Below are positions 24,430 through 32,950 of a DNA stretch of 48,861 bases, one piece after another. The stretch spans positions 1 to 48,861 of the IMG/VR virus record IMGVR_UViG_3300042908_000237. One strand, written 5' to 3'. The notes beneath the pieces are model-generated. The model searched no databases and was not told where the DNA came from. It saw only the letters and a list, made by a program, of their open reading frames with translations. This DNA comes from a virus. Position numbers and translations under genes: made by a program. Within the stretch, counting starts at the first letter, position 1. Every line of letters starts with the position of its first letter.

Positions 24430-26132
24430 TTTATCATCCTCGAAAAGTTCTTTACTTTCTCAAATCGAATTGTGTTTGCAAATTTATCTTGTAGAATATC
24501 ACCTTTGTGACTGATCACAAACAGATTTACTTCTTCAAGTGAATGCAGAATCTTCATCAACTCTTCTGTTCCATTATTATCTAGGCTTGAATCAAACACT
24601 TCATCAAGTATCAACAAATTGGTATTGATAGAGTTCTTCAGTTTTGCAACTGCTCTCCATGTGAGCATCAGTGCCATATCAATTCTCTGCTTCTCACCCT
24701 CAGAGAAATTATGGTAACTAAAATCATCACGATGTCTGGACTTGATAGACTCTTTGAATGATTCATCAAGATTGAAGTTGACAAAGAAATCCAGACTTGT
24801 CAAATACTTGTTTACCAATTTGTTGATCACAGGCAAATACTGTTTGACAATATTTGTTTTGATGCCAGTGTCTTTGAGTAGTGATGAAGCAGCATCATAA
24901 TATGCCTTATCATCAATTAGTTGCTTGAGTTCTTTCTGTGCGTCTTTGATTTGTGTCTGAAGTGTCACAAGTTCGGTTTGATCAACAATGTCATTATTTG
25001 TTTGTAGATTTTTGATTTCTTTTTCAAGACGAACAATGTTTTCGTTGTAGCCTTTTATCAATGTTTTTGTTGTGGCTAATTCAATACGAACGTTTGATTG
25101 TTCTTTTACATCATTACGAATAACATTCAGTAGAGATTCATGTGCAGATAATTTTACTTGTAATTCTTTAAGTGCCTCATTGAGTTCATGCTCTTTCGAT
25201 GAGAGTTCAGTGCATAGTGTTTCTTTAAACTCCACGGTAATGGCTTGCCTACAAGTTGGACAATCAGCATTGTGTTCATAGAACTGTGTATCGTTTCGAA
25301 CTTTGGATATCTTGCCTTCAATCTGAGACTCAACTTTCTTGTACGAAGCAATCTTGTTCTCAATCTCAGGCGCTTTTGCAACAGTGTCATCCAAACTGGA
25401 CAGTCGTTCGACCAGTATGTTAACCTCATCAGATAAGGTGCTAATGGTTTCTCTATTACTCTGTATCTCACCATCATACTCTTTTACCTTCTCTTCATTA
25501 TTCTGATTGAGTTTGTCTAGATGTTCTTTCTTTAGATCATATCTTTGCTTGAGCAGTTCAATCTCATTCTTCTTTTGAACCATTGAATCTTTGTTCAATG
25601 ACAGTTTGCTTTTTACCAGACTGTTCATTACTGAGAAGATTTGAATGTCTAACAAATCTTCAATGATGGCACGGCGATCAGCAGCAGACAACTGCATGAA
25701 CGGTGTAAAGGATGCTGAACCAAGAATGACGATCTGCGTAAAAGACTTATAGTTTAGTTTGAGAATAAACTTCTCTAAGTAGTCTTGATAGTCTCTAGCA
25801 GCCGCATCTTGATTCAGCAAAACCGAATCTTGATATATCTGAAAGATGTTGGGCTTGATGCCACGAACAATCTTGTACTCACGGTTACCAATAGAGAATT
25901 CTACTTCAACAACACAATCTCTACCGTTTATACTATTTAGAAGATTGGGTTTGTTGATGTTACGAAATGGTTTACCAAACAAAGAGAAACATAAAGCATC
26001 AAGCATCGTTGATTTGCCTGCACCATTTGTGCCTACAATCAAAGTATTTGAAGTGCTGTTTAGTTGTATCTCAGAGAAATGGTTACCAGTTGAAAGAAGA
26101 TTCTTCCATCTTAGTTTTTTGAAGTAAATCAT
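24426..26132 (-). CDS. 46: Recombination nuclease ATPase (T4 gp46, Rad50/SbcC-like)
   Basis: 568 aa (T4 560). Walker A GTNGAGKST (34-42), a long coiled coil with a zinc hook at C291-P-T-C294, the ABC signature NFSEGEKQR near 480 and Walker B LLILDEVFD. With gp47 it resects DNA ends to feed UvsX-driven recombination and degrades host DNA. ATGA overlap with gp47. Confidence 0.97.
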   Translation of the reverse strand: MIYFKKLRWKNLLSTGNHFSEIQLNSTSNTLIVGTNGAGKSTMLDALCFSLFGKPFRNINKPNLLNSINGRDCVVEVEFSIGNREYKIVRGIKPNIFQIYQDSVLLNQDAAARDYQDYLEKFILKLNYKSFTQIVILGSASFTPFMQLSAADRRAIIEDLLDIQIFSVMNSLVKSKLSLNKDSMVQKKNEIELLKQRYDLKKEHLDKLNQNNEEKVKEYDGEIQSNRETISTLSDEVNILVERLSSLDDTVAKAPEIENKIASYKKVESQIEGKISKVRNDTQFYEHNADCPTCRQAITVEFKETLCTELSSKEHELNEALKELQVKLSAHESLLNVIRNDVKEQSNVRIELATTKTLIKGYNENIVRLEKEIKNLQTNNDIVDQTELVTLQTQIKDAQKELKQLIDDKAYYDAASSLLKDTGIKTNIVKQYLPVINKLVNKYLTSLDFFVNFNLDESFKESIKSRHRDDFSYHNFSEGEKQRIDMALMLTWRAVAKLKNSINTNLLILDEVFDSSLDNNGTEELMKILHSLEEVNLFVISHKGDILQDKFANTIRFEKVKNFSRMIK

Positions 26133-27196
26133 TCAGGTTCAGTATTCAGTGCCTCAACATATAATTCACGCATCAATCCTTTCAACTTCTCACTTTCAAC
26201 ATTCAAGGAAAGATTGTCAATATACTTTGAAAGAATTGTCATTGTATCTTCTGCTTGATCAATCACATCATCATTTTCTGTGTCAAGTTCAGTCAAATCT
26301 TCGATCACAGAAATATCTGCCACTCCTGCTTTATACAAATTATCTATCACAACATCAAACAAAAAAGGATTCAGTTTGTTCTTCACTACAACTTTCACAT
26401 AACAACCTTCGTACATTGAATAGTCGAATGTTCTATACTGTTCAGCAAAGTGTTCAAACTCATCATCATAATTGAGTTTATAAAACATATGATAGGTGTT
26501 TTCAATAAACACCATCTCACGGGTATGTGTATCAAAAATATGAAAACCCCTGGGATCTTTGTAATCTGCCCATGTCATTTCATTTGGTGAACCGACATAG
26601 AAGATATGTCCATCATCACTCTTATGATGAAAATGGCCAGACAATACTACATCATACTTGGACAATTCTTTTTTGTCAATACCCTCGTGGGAAATATTGC
26701 CACGATCCATTTCGAAACCGGCAATCTCAAAATGGCCAACACATATCTGAGATTTGGTAGATTTTATTTGAGCAAAGATTTCATCTTGGTTATCGTCACA
26801 TATCCAAGGTATAATGTCAATATCGATCCCATCAAAACTAACTGTACTGAAAGAATTATGTACAGTAATGTTATCATACTCTTTTAGAAGTAACTCTGAG
26901 GAGTTAACCTGAAGGGTGTTTTTGAATGATACATCATGGTTACCCAATAGTGTATGAAGCGTGAGATTGTTTTCTCTAAGTTTATCAAAGAAATACTTGC
27001 GACACAAATAGAGTGAATTGAAGTTGATAAACTTACGGCGGTCGAATAAATCGCCAAGTTGTATAATGGTTGATATACCATTTTCTTTTAGGTAAGGGAA
27101 AAAGATGTTCTCGTAGAACTTCTCTATGTATTTATGAAATTCCAAAGAATCACCACGCATACCAAAATGCGTATCACCAAGTATACAGATTTTCAT
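26129..27196 (-). CDS. 47: Recombination nuclease (T4 gp47, Mre11/SbcD-like)
   Basis: 355 aa (T4 339). Phosphoesterase motifs: GDTHFG (Asp8, His10), LGDLFDRR (Asp49), GNHD (Asn86-His87-Asp88), then GHFEIAG and SGHFHH. Metal-dependent nuclease partner of gp46. Overlaps the cytidylyltransferase gene upstream by 4 nt. Confidence 0.96.
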   Translation of the reverse strand: MKICILGDTHFGMRGDSLEFHKYIEKFYENIFFPYLKENGISTIIQLGDLFDRRKFINFNSLYLCRKYFFDKLRENNLTLHTLLGNHDVSFKNTLQVNSSELLLKEYDNITVHNSFSTVSFDGIDIDIIPWICDDNQDEIFAQIKSTKSQICVGHFEIAGFEMDRGNISHEGIDKKELSKYDVVLSGHFHHKSDDGHIFYVGSPNEMTWADYKDPRGFHIFDTHTREMVFIENTYHMFYKLNYDDEFEHFAEQYRTFDYSMYEGCYVKVVVKNKLNPFLFDVVIDNLYKAGVADISVIEDLTELDTENDDVIDQAEDTMTILSKYIDNLSLNVESEKLKGLMRELYVEALNTEPE

Positions 27197-27645
27197 TTTT
27201 CGATGTGTTTTTGAGCGACTCTAGTTCTGAGTTCAGTCGAACTAAATTTGTGACTTCTGGAATTGTAATAAGTTTTTATTCCTCTGTTGTCACAGATGTC
27301 TAAACCAGTCAAATGTTTGTCTTTATATTCTTCACCACAGATACGAATAGTGATAGGAAGAAACATCAACAAATCTTCCAAATCTTTTTCTGTTTCATAG
27401 ACTACAATCTCATCGACAAATTTGACAGCGGAGAGTTGTACATATCTCTCAACTACAGATTGAACTGGTTTGTTTTTGGTGTCTGGTCTATCAATTGTTG
27501 GATCAGTTTGTAAACCAACGATCAAGTAGTCGCAAATTTGTTTACATTCGGCAAGCATCAAAATGTGACCAGCATGGAGTAAGTCGAAAGTTGAGCAGGT
27601 AAAACCAACAGGTTTTCCAATCATGTTATCAGGTAGTGTCAGCAT
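27193..27645 (-). CDS. Cytidylyltransferase-like nucleotidyltransferase
   Basis: 150 aa. GFTCSTFDLLHAGHILML has the HxGH motif (H24-A-G-H27) of the cytidylyltransferase superfamily and the C-terminal SHKFSSTELRTRV corresponds to the family's second nucleotide site (ISSTxLR). Length and layout resemble glycerol-3-phosphate cytidylyltransferase and the ADP-heptose nucleotidyltransferase domain. It would make a CDP- or ADP-activated polyol or sugar. It lies between gp55 and gp47, likely the last gene of the sugar cassette. Confidence 0.85.
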   Translation of the reverse strand: MLTLPDNMIGKPVGFTCSTFDLLHAGHILMLAECKQICDYLIVGLQTDPTIDRPDTKNKPVQSVVERYVQLSAVKFVDEIVVYETEKDLEDLLMFLPITIRICGEEYKDKHLTGLDICDNRGIKTYYNSRSHKFSSTELRTRVAQKHIEK

Positions 27646-27649
27646 AGTG

Positions 27650-28186
27650 TTATTCTACATCATCCTCTAAGAATTGTTCAAGACCTTCTGACTTCTTTGC
27701 CTTCTTTTTCTTCTTATTTTCCTCGAAGTTGTGGATAAACTCGGAGATATTATCGTACAGTTCGAACTGTCTCATGTTACCATCAATATCTTCATACATT
27801 TCACCTTCATCTAGTAATCCAAATTGTTGTGTTGCTTTGTACTTCACATACAGTTGCTTCTTTTCCCGCATAATTCTACGTAGAAATGCATAGTAAATTA
27901 TCTGTGTAAAGTAAGCAAATGGATTCTTAGATTTGTCTGGATCAAAGTTACGGAAGTATTGAATACAGTTTTCTACACCATCAGATATCATCTCATCACG
28001 GTAAGTATATGAAATGAAGTTAGGCTTGCGTGATAGATGTTCCGCAATCTTCAAAAAACATTCACCAATGTAATCTGGTATCTTTGGCTCTGATGTGTTA
28101 TTTTCTTTTGCTGCTTTACAATCATCACGATACTTGATAAGTGCTGTCAAAAAGTCGGCGTTGTTTACGTAGTGTTTAGTTGCCAT
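27650..28186 (-). CDS. 55: Late-transcription sigma factor (T4 gp55)
   Basis: 178 aa (T4 185). The segment FAYFTQIIYYAFLRRI, preceded by DPDKSKNP, matches the sigma region-2-like core of gp55. The acidic, hydrophobic tail (LEQFLEDDVE) after a lysine-rich stretch fits the C-terminal clamp-binding peptide that lets gp45 activate late promoters. It would recognise the TATAAATA elements reported here. Its stop is 5 nt before the cytidylyltransferase ATG. Confidence 0.95.
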   Translation of the reverse strand: MATKHYVNNADFLTALIKYRDDCKAAKENNTSEPKIPDYIGECFLKIAEHLSRKPNFISYTYRDEMISDGVENCIQYFRNFDPDKSKNPFAYFTQIIYYAFLRRIMREKKQLYVKYKATQQFGLLDEGEMYEDIDGNMRQFELYDNISEFIHNFEENKKKKKAKKSEGLEQFLEDDVE

Positions 28187-29127
28187 TATACATTACCGTA
28201 AATATTATTTTTGAGATATGTATAACCCTTGATAAGTTCTTCAACACCATCATCTAATGTGTGATATGGCACCCAACCAGTTGCTTCTAACTTTTCGTTT
28301 GACACAATGTAGTTACGCTGATCTGGATCTTTCTTGATGTCGCCTTCTACAATCGTAAAGTTTGGCAGTTGTCTCTTGATGATTTCACACAATTCTAACT
28401 TGGAGACATTTGCAGATGAAAGACCAACATTGTAAATTTGTCCTTTCATTTCATCAAACTGATAAATTGCATGTAGAAATGCTTCACATACATCACGAAC
28501 ATGAATGTAGTTGCGTTTGAAGTGTCCTTCAAAGATAACAACATAGCCATCATTGACAGCACGATAAGTCAAATCATTTACTAGCAAATCAGTACGCATA
28601 CGTGGTGACATGCCAAACACTGTAGCAAGACGATAACTAATTGAGTTCTCACGTTCCATCAATACTTTTTCAACAGCAACTTTATCCACAGCATACTTTG
28701 AAATAGGGCGCAGTGGTGAATCTTCAGTGCAGAAATTGTTTTCATCACCTGTGCCATAAGCTGAATTGGTAGTAGGCATGATGATACGCTGTTCTTTTGA
28801 TGTAGCATTGAGCATCCAGAATACAGCATCTTTATTTGTTGTATCTGCACCAACAACATCTTTATTACAGAGTGGCGCACCAACCAAAGCAGCAAGAGGA
28901 ATGATAATGTCTGCTTGTTTGAGGAGAGGTGTAACATGCGCTGGATTACGAATATCTCCATTTACAATTGTTAGATTTTTATTATCGCAAAGATGATTCA
29001 GACCTGACTGACGAAACATAAAGTTATCTAATACCGTAACTTGAAAGTTCATCTGAAGTAGATACTCTACTAGAATACAACCAATGTAACCAGCACCACC
29101 AGTTACTAATACTTTTTGCCGATCCAT
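28186..29127 (-). CDS. NAD-dependent sugar epimerase/dehydratase
   Basis: 313 aa. Rossmann GGAGYIG near residue 10, catalytic Tyr in SKYAVDK (YxxxK), Thr-rich MPTTNSAYG and FKRNYIHVRDV place it in the extended SDR family of UDP- or GDP-sugar epimerases/dehydratases. It starts 2 nt after the dehydratase gene and overlaps gp55 by 1 nt. Substrate unknown; a 4-keto or 4-epi nucleotide sugar is likely from context. Confidence 0.88.
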   Translation of the reverse strand: MDRQKVLVTGGAGYIGCILVEYLLQMNFQVTVLDNFMFRQSGLNHLCDNKNLTIVNGDIRNPAHVTPLLKQADIIIPLAALVGAPLCNKDVVGADTTNKDAVFWMLNATSKEQRIIMPTTNSAYGTGDENNFCTEDSPLRPISKYAVDKVAVEKVLMERENSISYRLATVFGMSPRMRTDLLVNDLTYRAVNDGYVVIFEGHFKRNYIHVRDVCEAFLHAIYQFDEMKGQIYNVGLSSANVSKLELCEIIKRQLPNFTIVEGDIKKDPDQRNYIVSNEKLEATGWVPYHTLDDGVEELIKGYTYLKNNIYGNV

Positions 29128-29128
29128 A

Positions 29129-30304
29129 TTATACCCTATTCAAAATGTTTACGATTTCGTCAATTTGTGATTCTTTAAGTGTTGGATAATTTCCAATATA
29201 GAAACTATAAAAGTGCATATGATCCGTGTTTGGAAAGTTACGATAGTGATCTTTTGGTACAATATTTTCCAAATATGGTTGACGTAATTGATTACCACCA
29301 CCAGCAGAGCCTCTTCTGAACTCAACCTCTTCATCACGCATTTTATTCATCAAACGATTTACAAAATATTCTGTGCAATATTCAGGCTGTAAAACAATGT
29401 TGAACGCATAGTTGCTACAACCAACAAGTTTGAAATCTACTTTGTATTTCTTTTGATCTAGTTTAGATAAAAAGTGAAATAGATTTTTATTTCTTAGATC
29501 AACATTTTTATCCAGATACTTCAACTGATTCTGACCAAGAATGCCACCAATTTCATTGTTACGCATATTGTATGCTGGATATGCAAAGATGAAATCTGGA
29601 TTCAGTGTTGGATATTTCTTTTTATAATCATCAGACATCTTTTCTGAACCACACTCACGAATCATACCATGTGAACGAAGCATACGAACTGTGTGATAAA
29701 CTTCTTCATCGTTTGTACAAACCATACCACCTTCAATTGTAGACATATGATGAGCAAAGTAGAATGAGAAGTTTGACATCCAACCATAACTACCTAACAA
29801 TCTACCATTATGCATAGCGCCATGTGATTCGCAAACATCTTCAATCAAAGGAATGTTACGATGACGAAGAACTTCCAACACTCTGTCAGATAAACAATCA
29901 AAGCCTTGTGCATAGGTAATAAACACAGCACGTGTTTTATCTGTGATAGCATTCAGTATGCCACCTTCATTCATACCAAGAGTGTCTAAGTCGATGTCAA
30001 CAAACACTGGCGTAAATCCACATTGAATGATTGATGCGATATCAGATACCCATGTAAATGGTGGTACAATCACTTCACCACCTTCTGGATGTTTGATCTT
30101 CAACATTGTCATTGACAATAGATTTGCCGAAGCACCAGAGTTGACAAAGACTGAATACTTTACGCCCAACCATTTAGACCATGCTTCTTCAAAAGCACGA
30201 CACTCTGGTCCATTTGTAAGTTTTGGATTATCTTTTTTGAGATGTTCTATTACCAAATCTAAATCTTCTCTAGTAATATTGTCAGACATTAGCGGATACT
30301 TCAT
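29129..30304 (-). CDS. PLP-dependent 3-dehydratase-like protein (DegT/ColD family, His in place of Lys)
   Basis: 391 aa from ATG 30304 (GGAG 5 nt ahead); upstream ATG/GTG codons are in frame. It has the DegT/DnrJ/EryC1 fold: NSGASANL near 57, PPFTWVSD near 83, IEDVCESHGA (PLP-ring Asp). Where aminotransferases have the PLP-binding Lys, it has His185 in YFAHHMSTIEGG. The same HH occurs in ColD and RfbH/E1, which remove the 3-hydroxyl of keto-sugars instead of transaminating. So 3-deoxygenation of a nucleotide sugar is the best call. The family is firm; the reaction is an inference from the substitution. Confidence 0.85.
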   Translation of the reverse strand: MKYPLMSDNITREDLDLVIEHLKKDNPKLTNGPECRAFEEAWSKWLGVKYSVFVNSGASANLLSMTMLKIKHPEGGEVIVPPFTWVSDIASIIQCGFTPVFVDIDLDTLGMNEGGILNAITDKTRAVFITYAQGFDCLSDRVLEVLRHRNIPLIEDVCESHGAMHNGRLLGSYGWMSNFSFYFAHHMSTIEGGMVCTNDEEVYHTVRMLRSHGMIRECGSEKMSDDYKKKYPTLNPDFIFAYPAYNMRNNEIGGILGQNQLKYLDKNVDLRNKNLFHFLSKLDQKKYKVDFKLVGCSNYAFNIVLQPEYCTEYFVNRLMNKMRDEEVEFRRGSAGGGNQLRQPYLENIVPKDHYRNFPNTDHMHFYSFYIGNYPTLKESQIDEIVNILNRV

Positions 30305-30306
30305 CA

Positions 30307-31290
30307 TCACTCCATAATTATTTTACTACCAGTGTAATCAAATTTGAACGGCACCCATATATTGATTTCGGGTATTGCTTGTCTTATTATATCATGTTTT
30401 TCTGGAGATGCAAGAAACATAAAGAAACCACCACCACCTGCACCCATAAGTTTACCGCCATAAGCACCAGCACTCACTGCTTTATCATATATGTTATCTA
30501 TATACCTTGTTGTAACATCATCCGTCAATTTTCTTTTGTAATTCCATTGCATATCAAGTAAAGCTCCAATATCTTTCATTGGTGCTTCCTGCATAAACAA
30601 TGCCAAAGCATCATCGGAAATTTTAGATATTGTCTTTAGATATTCCTTTGACTTGCCCGTTTTGATATTATCGACTTGTTGTTTAGCATGAACATCTGCT
30701 AATCGATCTATACCAGAAAAGCCTAACATAATATGACTTTCTAAAACATCCAAATAACTTGTAGACACTTTTAGTGGTGAGACTTTGATATTGCCACCAG
30801 AAAGTTCAATCACATTTACTCCACCATGTGCAGCAGAGATTTGATCTTGAACGCCAACAGATTCGCCTATGTAATTCTGTTCAATGTTTATCGCATCGAT
30901 TGCCAATTCATAAGGCGAATATGTTCGTCGCTGATATCGTGCAATAGCATGTATCAGTCCAACAGTAAATGCAGAAGATGATCCAATGCCCGAACGAGCA
31001 GGTAAATCACCATCATGACTAATAGAAATTCCGTTAGATATATCATAATACTTCAGACACTCCCTTACAGATGGATGGTCTATTTCTGAGATATCATTGA
31101 CGCTTTCTATCTTTGAATAGATAATCCGGTTAGCGTGTTCAAAATACGGCGGCAACTTCTTCAAACTTATATAGCAATAATGTGCCATGGCAGCAGTGAT
31201 TACTTTAGTTGAATGGCTGTTGAACCAATCAGGGTAATCTGTGCCACCTCCAAACAATGACAGACGATATGGTGTCTTAGAAATTATCAT
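30307..31290 (-). CDS. GHMP-family sugar kinase (heptose-phosphate-kinase-like)
   Basis: 327 aa. N-terminal TPYRLSLFGGGTDYPDW, the ATP loop PARSGIGSSSAFTVG near residue 98 and the C-terminal GKLMGAGGGGFF are the three GHMP motifs; the N-terminal GGGTDYP form is that of D-glycero-D-manno-heptose 7-phosphate kinases (HddA) and fucokinase-like proteins. It phosphorylates a sugar at the anomeric carbon for later nucleotidylation. Overlaps the transketolase C-half by 14 nt. Confidence 0.85.
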   Translation of the reverse strand: MIISKTPYRLSLFGGGTDYPDWFNSHSTKVITAAMAHYCYISLKKLPPYFEHANRIIYSKIESVNDISEIDHPSVRECLKYYDISNGISISHDGDLPARSGIGSSSAFTVGLIHAIARYQRRTYSPYELAIDAINIEQNYIGESVGVQDQISAAHGGVNVIELSGGNIKVSPLKVSTSYLDVLESHIMLGFSGIDRLADVHAKQQVDNIKTGKSKEYLKTISKISDDALALFMQEAPMKDIGALLDMQWNYKRKLTDDVTTRYIDNIYDKAVSAGAYGGKLMGAGGGGFFMFLASPEKHDIIRQAIPEINIWVPFKFDYTGSKIIME

Positions 31291-32194
31291 TCAGAGTTTT
31301 CAGAATATTGTCTTTGTTCAAACCTAATTTATTCAATAGGTATTCTCTTCCACCATTTTCAAAGACATACATTTCAGGAATAGTAATTTGTTTTACTTTC
31401 TTGAGTATGTCACTATCTGACATTGCTTCCATGACTGCCGCACCAAGAGAGCCTGATGGTGTTTGCTCATCGATAACAATAACACCCGCACTCACATCGA
31501 TTGCATTCAGCAAAGTTTTAGGAAATGGCTTTGACTGAATTAGATCAACACCGAAAATTCTATTTGGCTGTTCATCATATGCTTGCTTGACAATGTGAGC
31601 CATTTTACCAGAACCAATTACAACAACTTTGTCTTGATTTACTATATCACCCATTGCACGATACTGCAAATCAGTTTTGAAGTTGGTCACATCAAGTTCT
31701 GGTTGTTCATGTCTATCAAGTCTTACATAACAAAACTCTGGCTTATCTAAAAGTTTTTTTGCCAATCGTCTTGATGTTTCCGAATCGGCTGTAGTGTAAA
31801 TGTTCACGTTCATAATTGAACGCAGACACGCAAAATCTTCTGTGATGTAATGAGTGGGACCAGCATCAGCATAACCAATGCCAATACCGACAGACATAAT
31901 ACAGATTGGTAAATCCATCATACTAGGACCGCATTTGATTTGCTCAATCGCACGAAGAGAGATAAATGGTGCCATTGCATAACAGAATACTTTCTTTCCT
32001 TCAAGTGCAAGACCCGTGGCAATGTCAATCATTGCTTGTTCAGAGATGCCGCAGTGAATAAAGTTTTCTGGATACTTCTCACGAAGTTCATCAAGTGCAG
32101 CAGCACCAAAATCAGCAGACAAAAAGTAAATGTCTTTGTCTGTTTTCAGTCTTTCGTTTATCTCTTCAATAAAAGCATCACGCTGTAGCATCAT
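31277..32194 (-). CDS. Transketolase, C-terminal (Pyr and C) half
   Basis: 305 aa. FIHCGISEQAMIDIATGLAL near residue 41-60 is the pyrimidine-binding domain signature with the catalytic Glu, followed by GPTHYITED and the C-terminal domain. It pairs with the N-half gene just upstream, an arrangement common in archaeal and polysaccharide-locus transketolases. ATG 32194 with GGAG 4 nt ahead (ATG 32191 also possible). Confidence 0.88.
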   Translation of the reverse strand: MMLQRDAFIEEINERLKTDKDIYFLSADFGAAALDELREKYPENFIHCGISEQAMIDIATGLALEGKKVFCYAMAPFISLRAIEQIKCGPSMMDLPICIMSVGIGIGYADAGPTHYITEDFACLRSIMNVNIYTTADSETSRRLAKKLLDKPEFCYVRLDRHEQPELDVTNFKTDLQYRAMGDIVNQDKVVVIGSGKMAHIVKQAYDEQPNRIFGVDLIQSKPFPKTLLNAIDVSAGVIVIDEQTPSGSLGAAVMEAMSDSDILKKVKQITIPEMYVFENGGREYLLNKLGLNKDNILKTLNDNF

Positions 32195-32948
32195 TTATCT
32201 CCTTGCGGCATTGTTCAATCTGTTCTGGTGTAATTGGTTGCATGTAGTGCCATTCTGGTTTGTTCTCCATCAAACTGAAACCTTTACCCTTGACTGTGTT
32301 TGCAATAATAATTTTTGGTTTTGTTGATGAAGCATCCAGTGCTGCTTCGATAGCGTTTGTATCATGTCCATCAATAGAAAAAATATCAAATTCAAAACCA
32401 GATAACTTTTGATGAATTGAATTGAGTTTCAAACAATCATCTGTCTGACCAAGAATAATCAGATTATTGACATCAATAAAGATTGTCATGTTTGGTATCT
32501 GACGATGTGCAACAAACAACAATGCTTCCCATGTTGAGCCTTCGTATAGTTCGCCCTCCGAGATAATCACATAAACATGTTTGTTTGGATCAGCAAGTGC
32601 CATACCAGCACCGACTCCAACACCATGGCCAAGAGAACCAGATGTCATATCAATACCTGGAATTGATACATTACCAAACACACGCAGACATGTATCTTTG
32701 TTCTTACCCCAATTCTCCCAATCTTCTTTTGGTAGAATATGCAAGTCTTTTAGAATAGGATACAATGCAACTGTTGCATGACCTTTACTAATCAAAACTT
32801 TATCTTCTAGACCTACATAACCAGCATGATAAAGTGTAGTGACAATCTCTAACATTGAGAATGTAGAACCAGGATGACCTTGTTTTACTTCTACAAATTT
32901 CTCAAATAATTCTTTGCGATATAAGTTTGCTTTACGTTGCAAATCCAT
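32178..32948 (-). CDS. Transketolase, N-terminal (TPP-binding) half
   Basis: 256 aa from ATG 32948 with GGAG 7 nt ahead. Landmarks: GHPGS near residue 25, SKGHA near 55, GSLGHGVGVGAGMAL near 104-118 and EGELYEGSTWEA near 130. The metal-binding GDG of the TPP motif reads SEG here. It should form, with the C-half, a TPP enzyme that moves a two-carbon ketol unit between sugars. Overlaps the radical SAM stop by none and the C-half start by 17 nt. Confidence 0.87.
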   Translation of the reverse strand: MDLQRKANLYRKELFEKFVEVKQGHPGSTFSMLEIVTTLYHAGYVGLEDKVLISKGHATVALYPILKDLHILPKEDWENWGKNKDTCLRVFGNVSIPGIDMTSGSLGHGVGVGAGMALADPNKHVYVIISEGELYEGSTWEALLFVAHRQIPNMTIFIDVNNLIILGQTDDCLKLNSIHQKLSGFEFDIFSIDGHDTNAIEAALDASSTKPKIIIANTVKGKGFSLMENKPEWHYMQPITPEQIEQCRKEINDATA

Positions 32949-32950
32949 AA

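Noticed and set aside
27129-27136. CATAAATA on the minus strand, one base from the late promoter consensus
   Set aside because: It lies near the N-terminus of gp47 coding sequence with no gene start or spacing that would use it.
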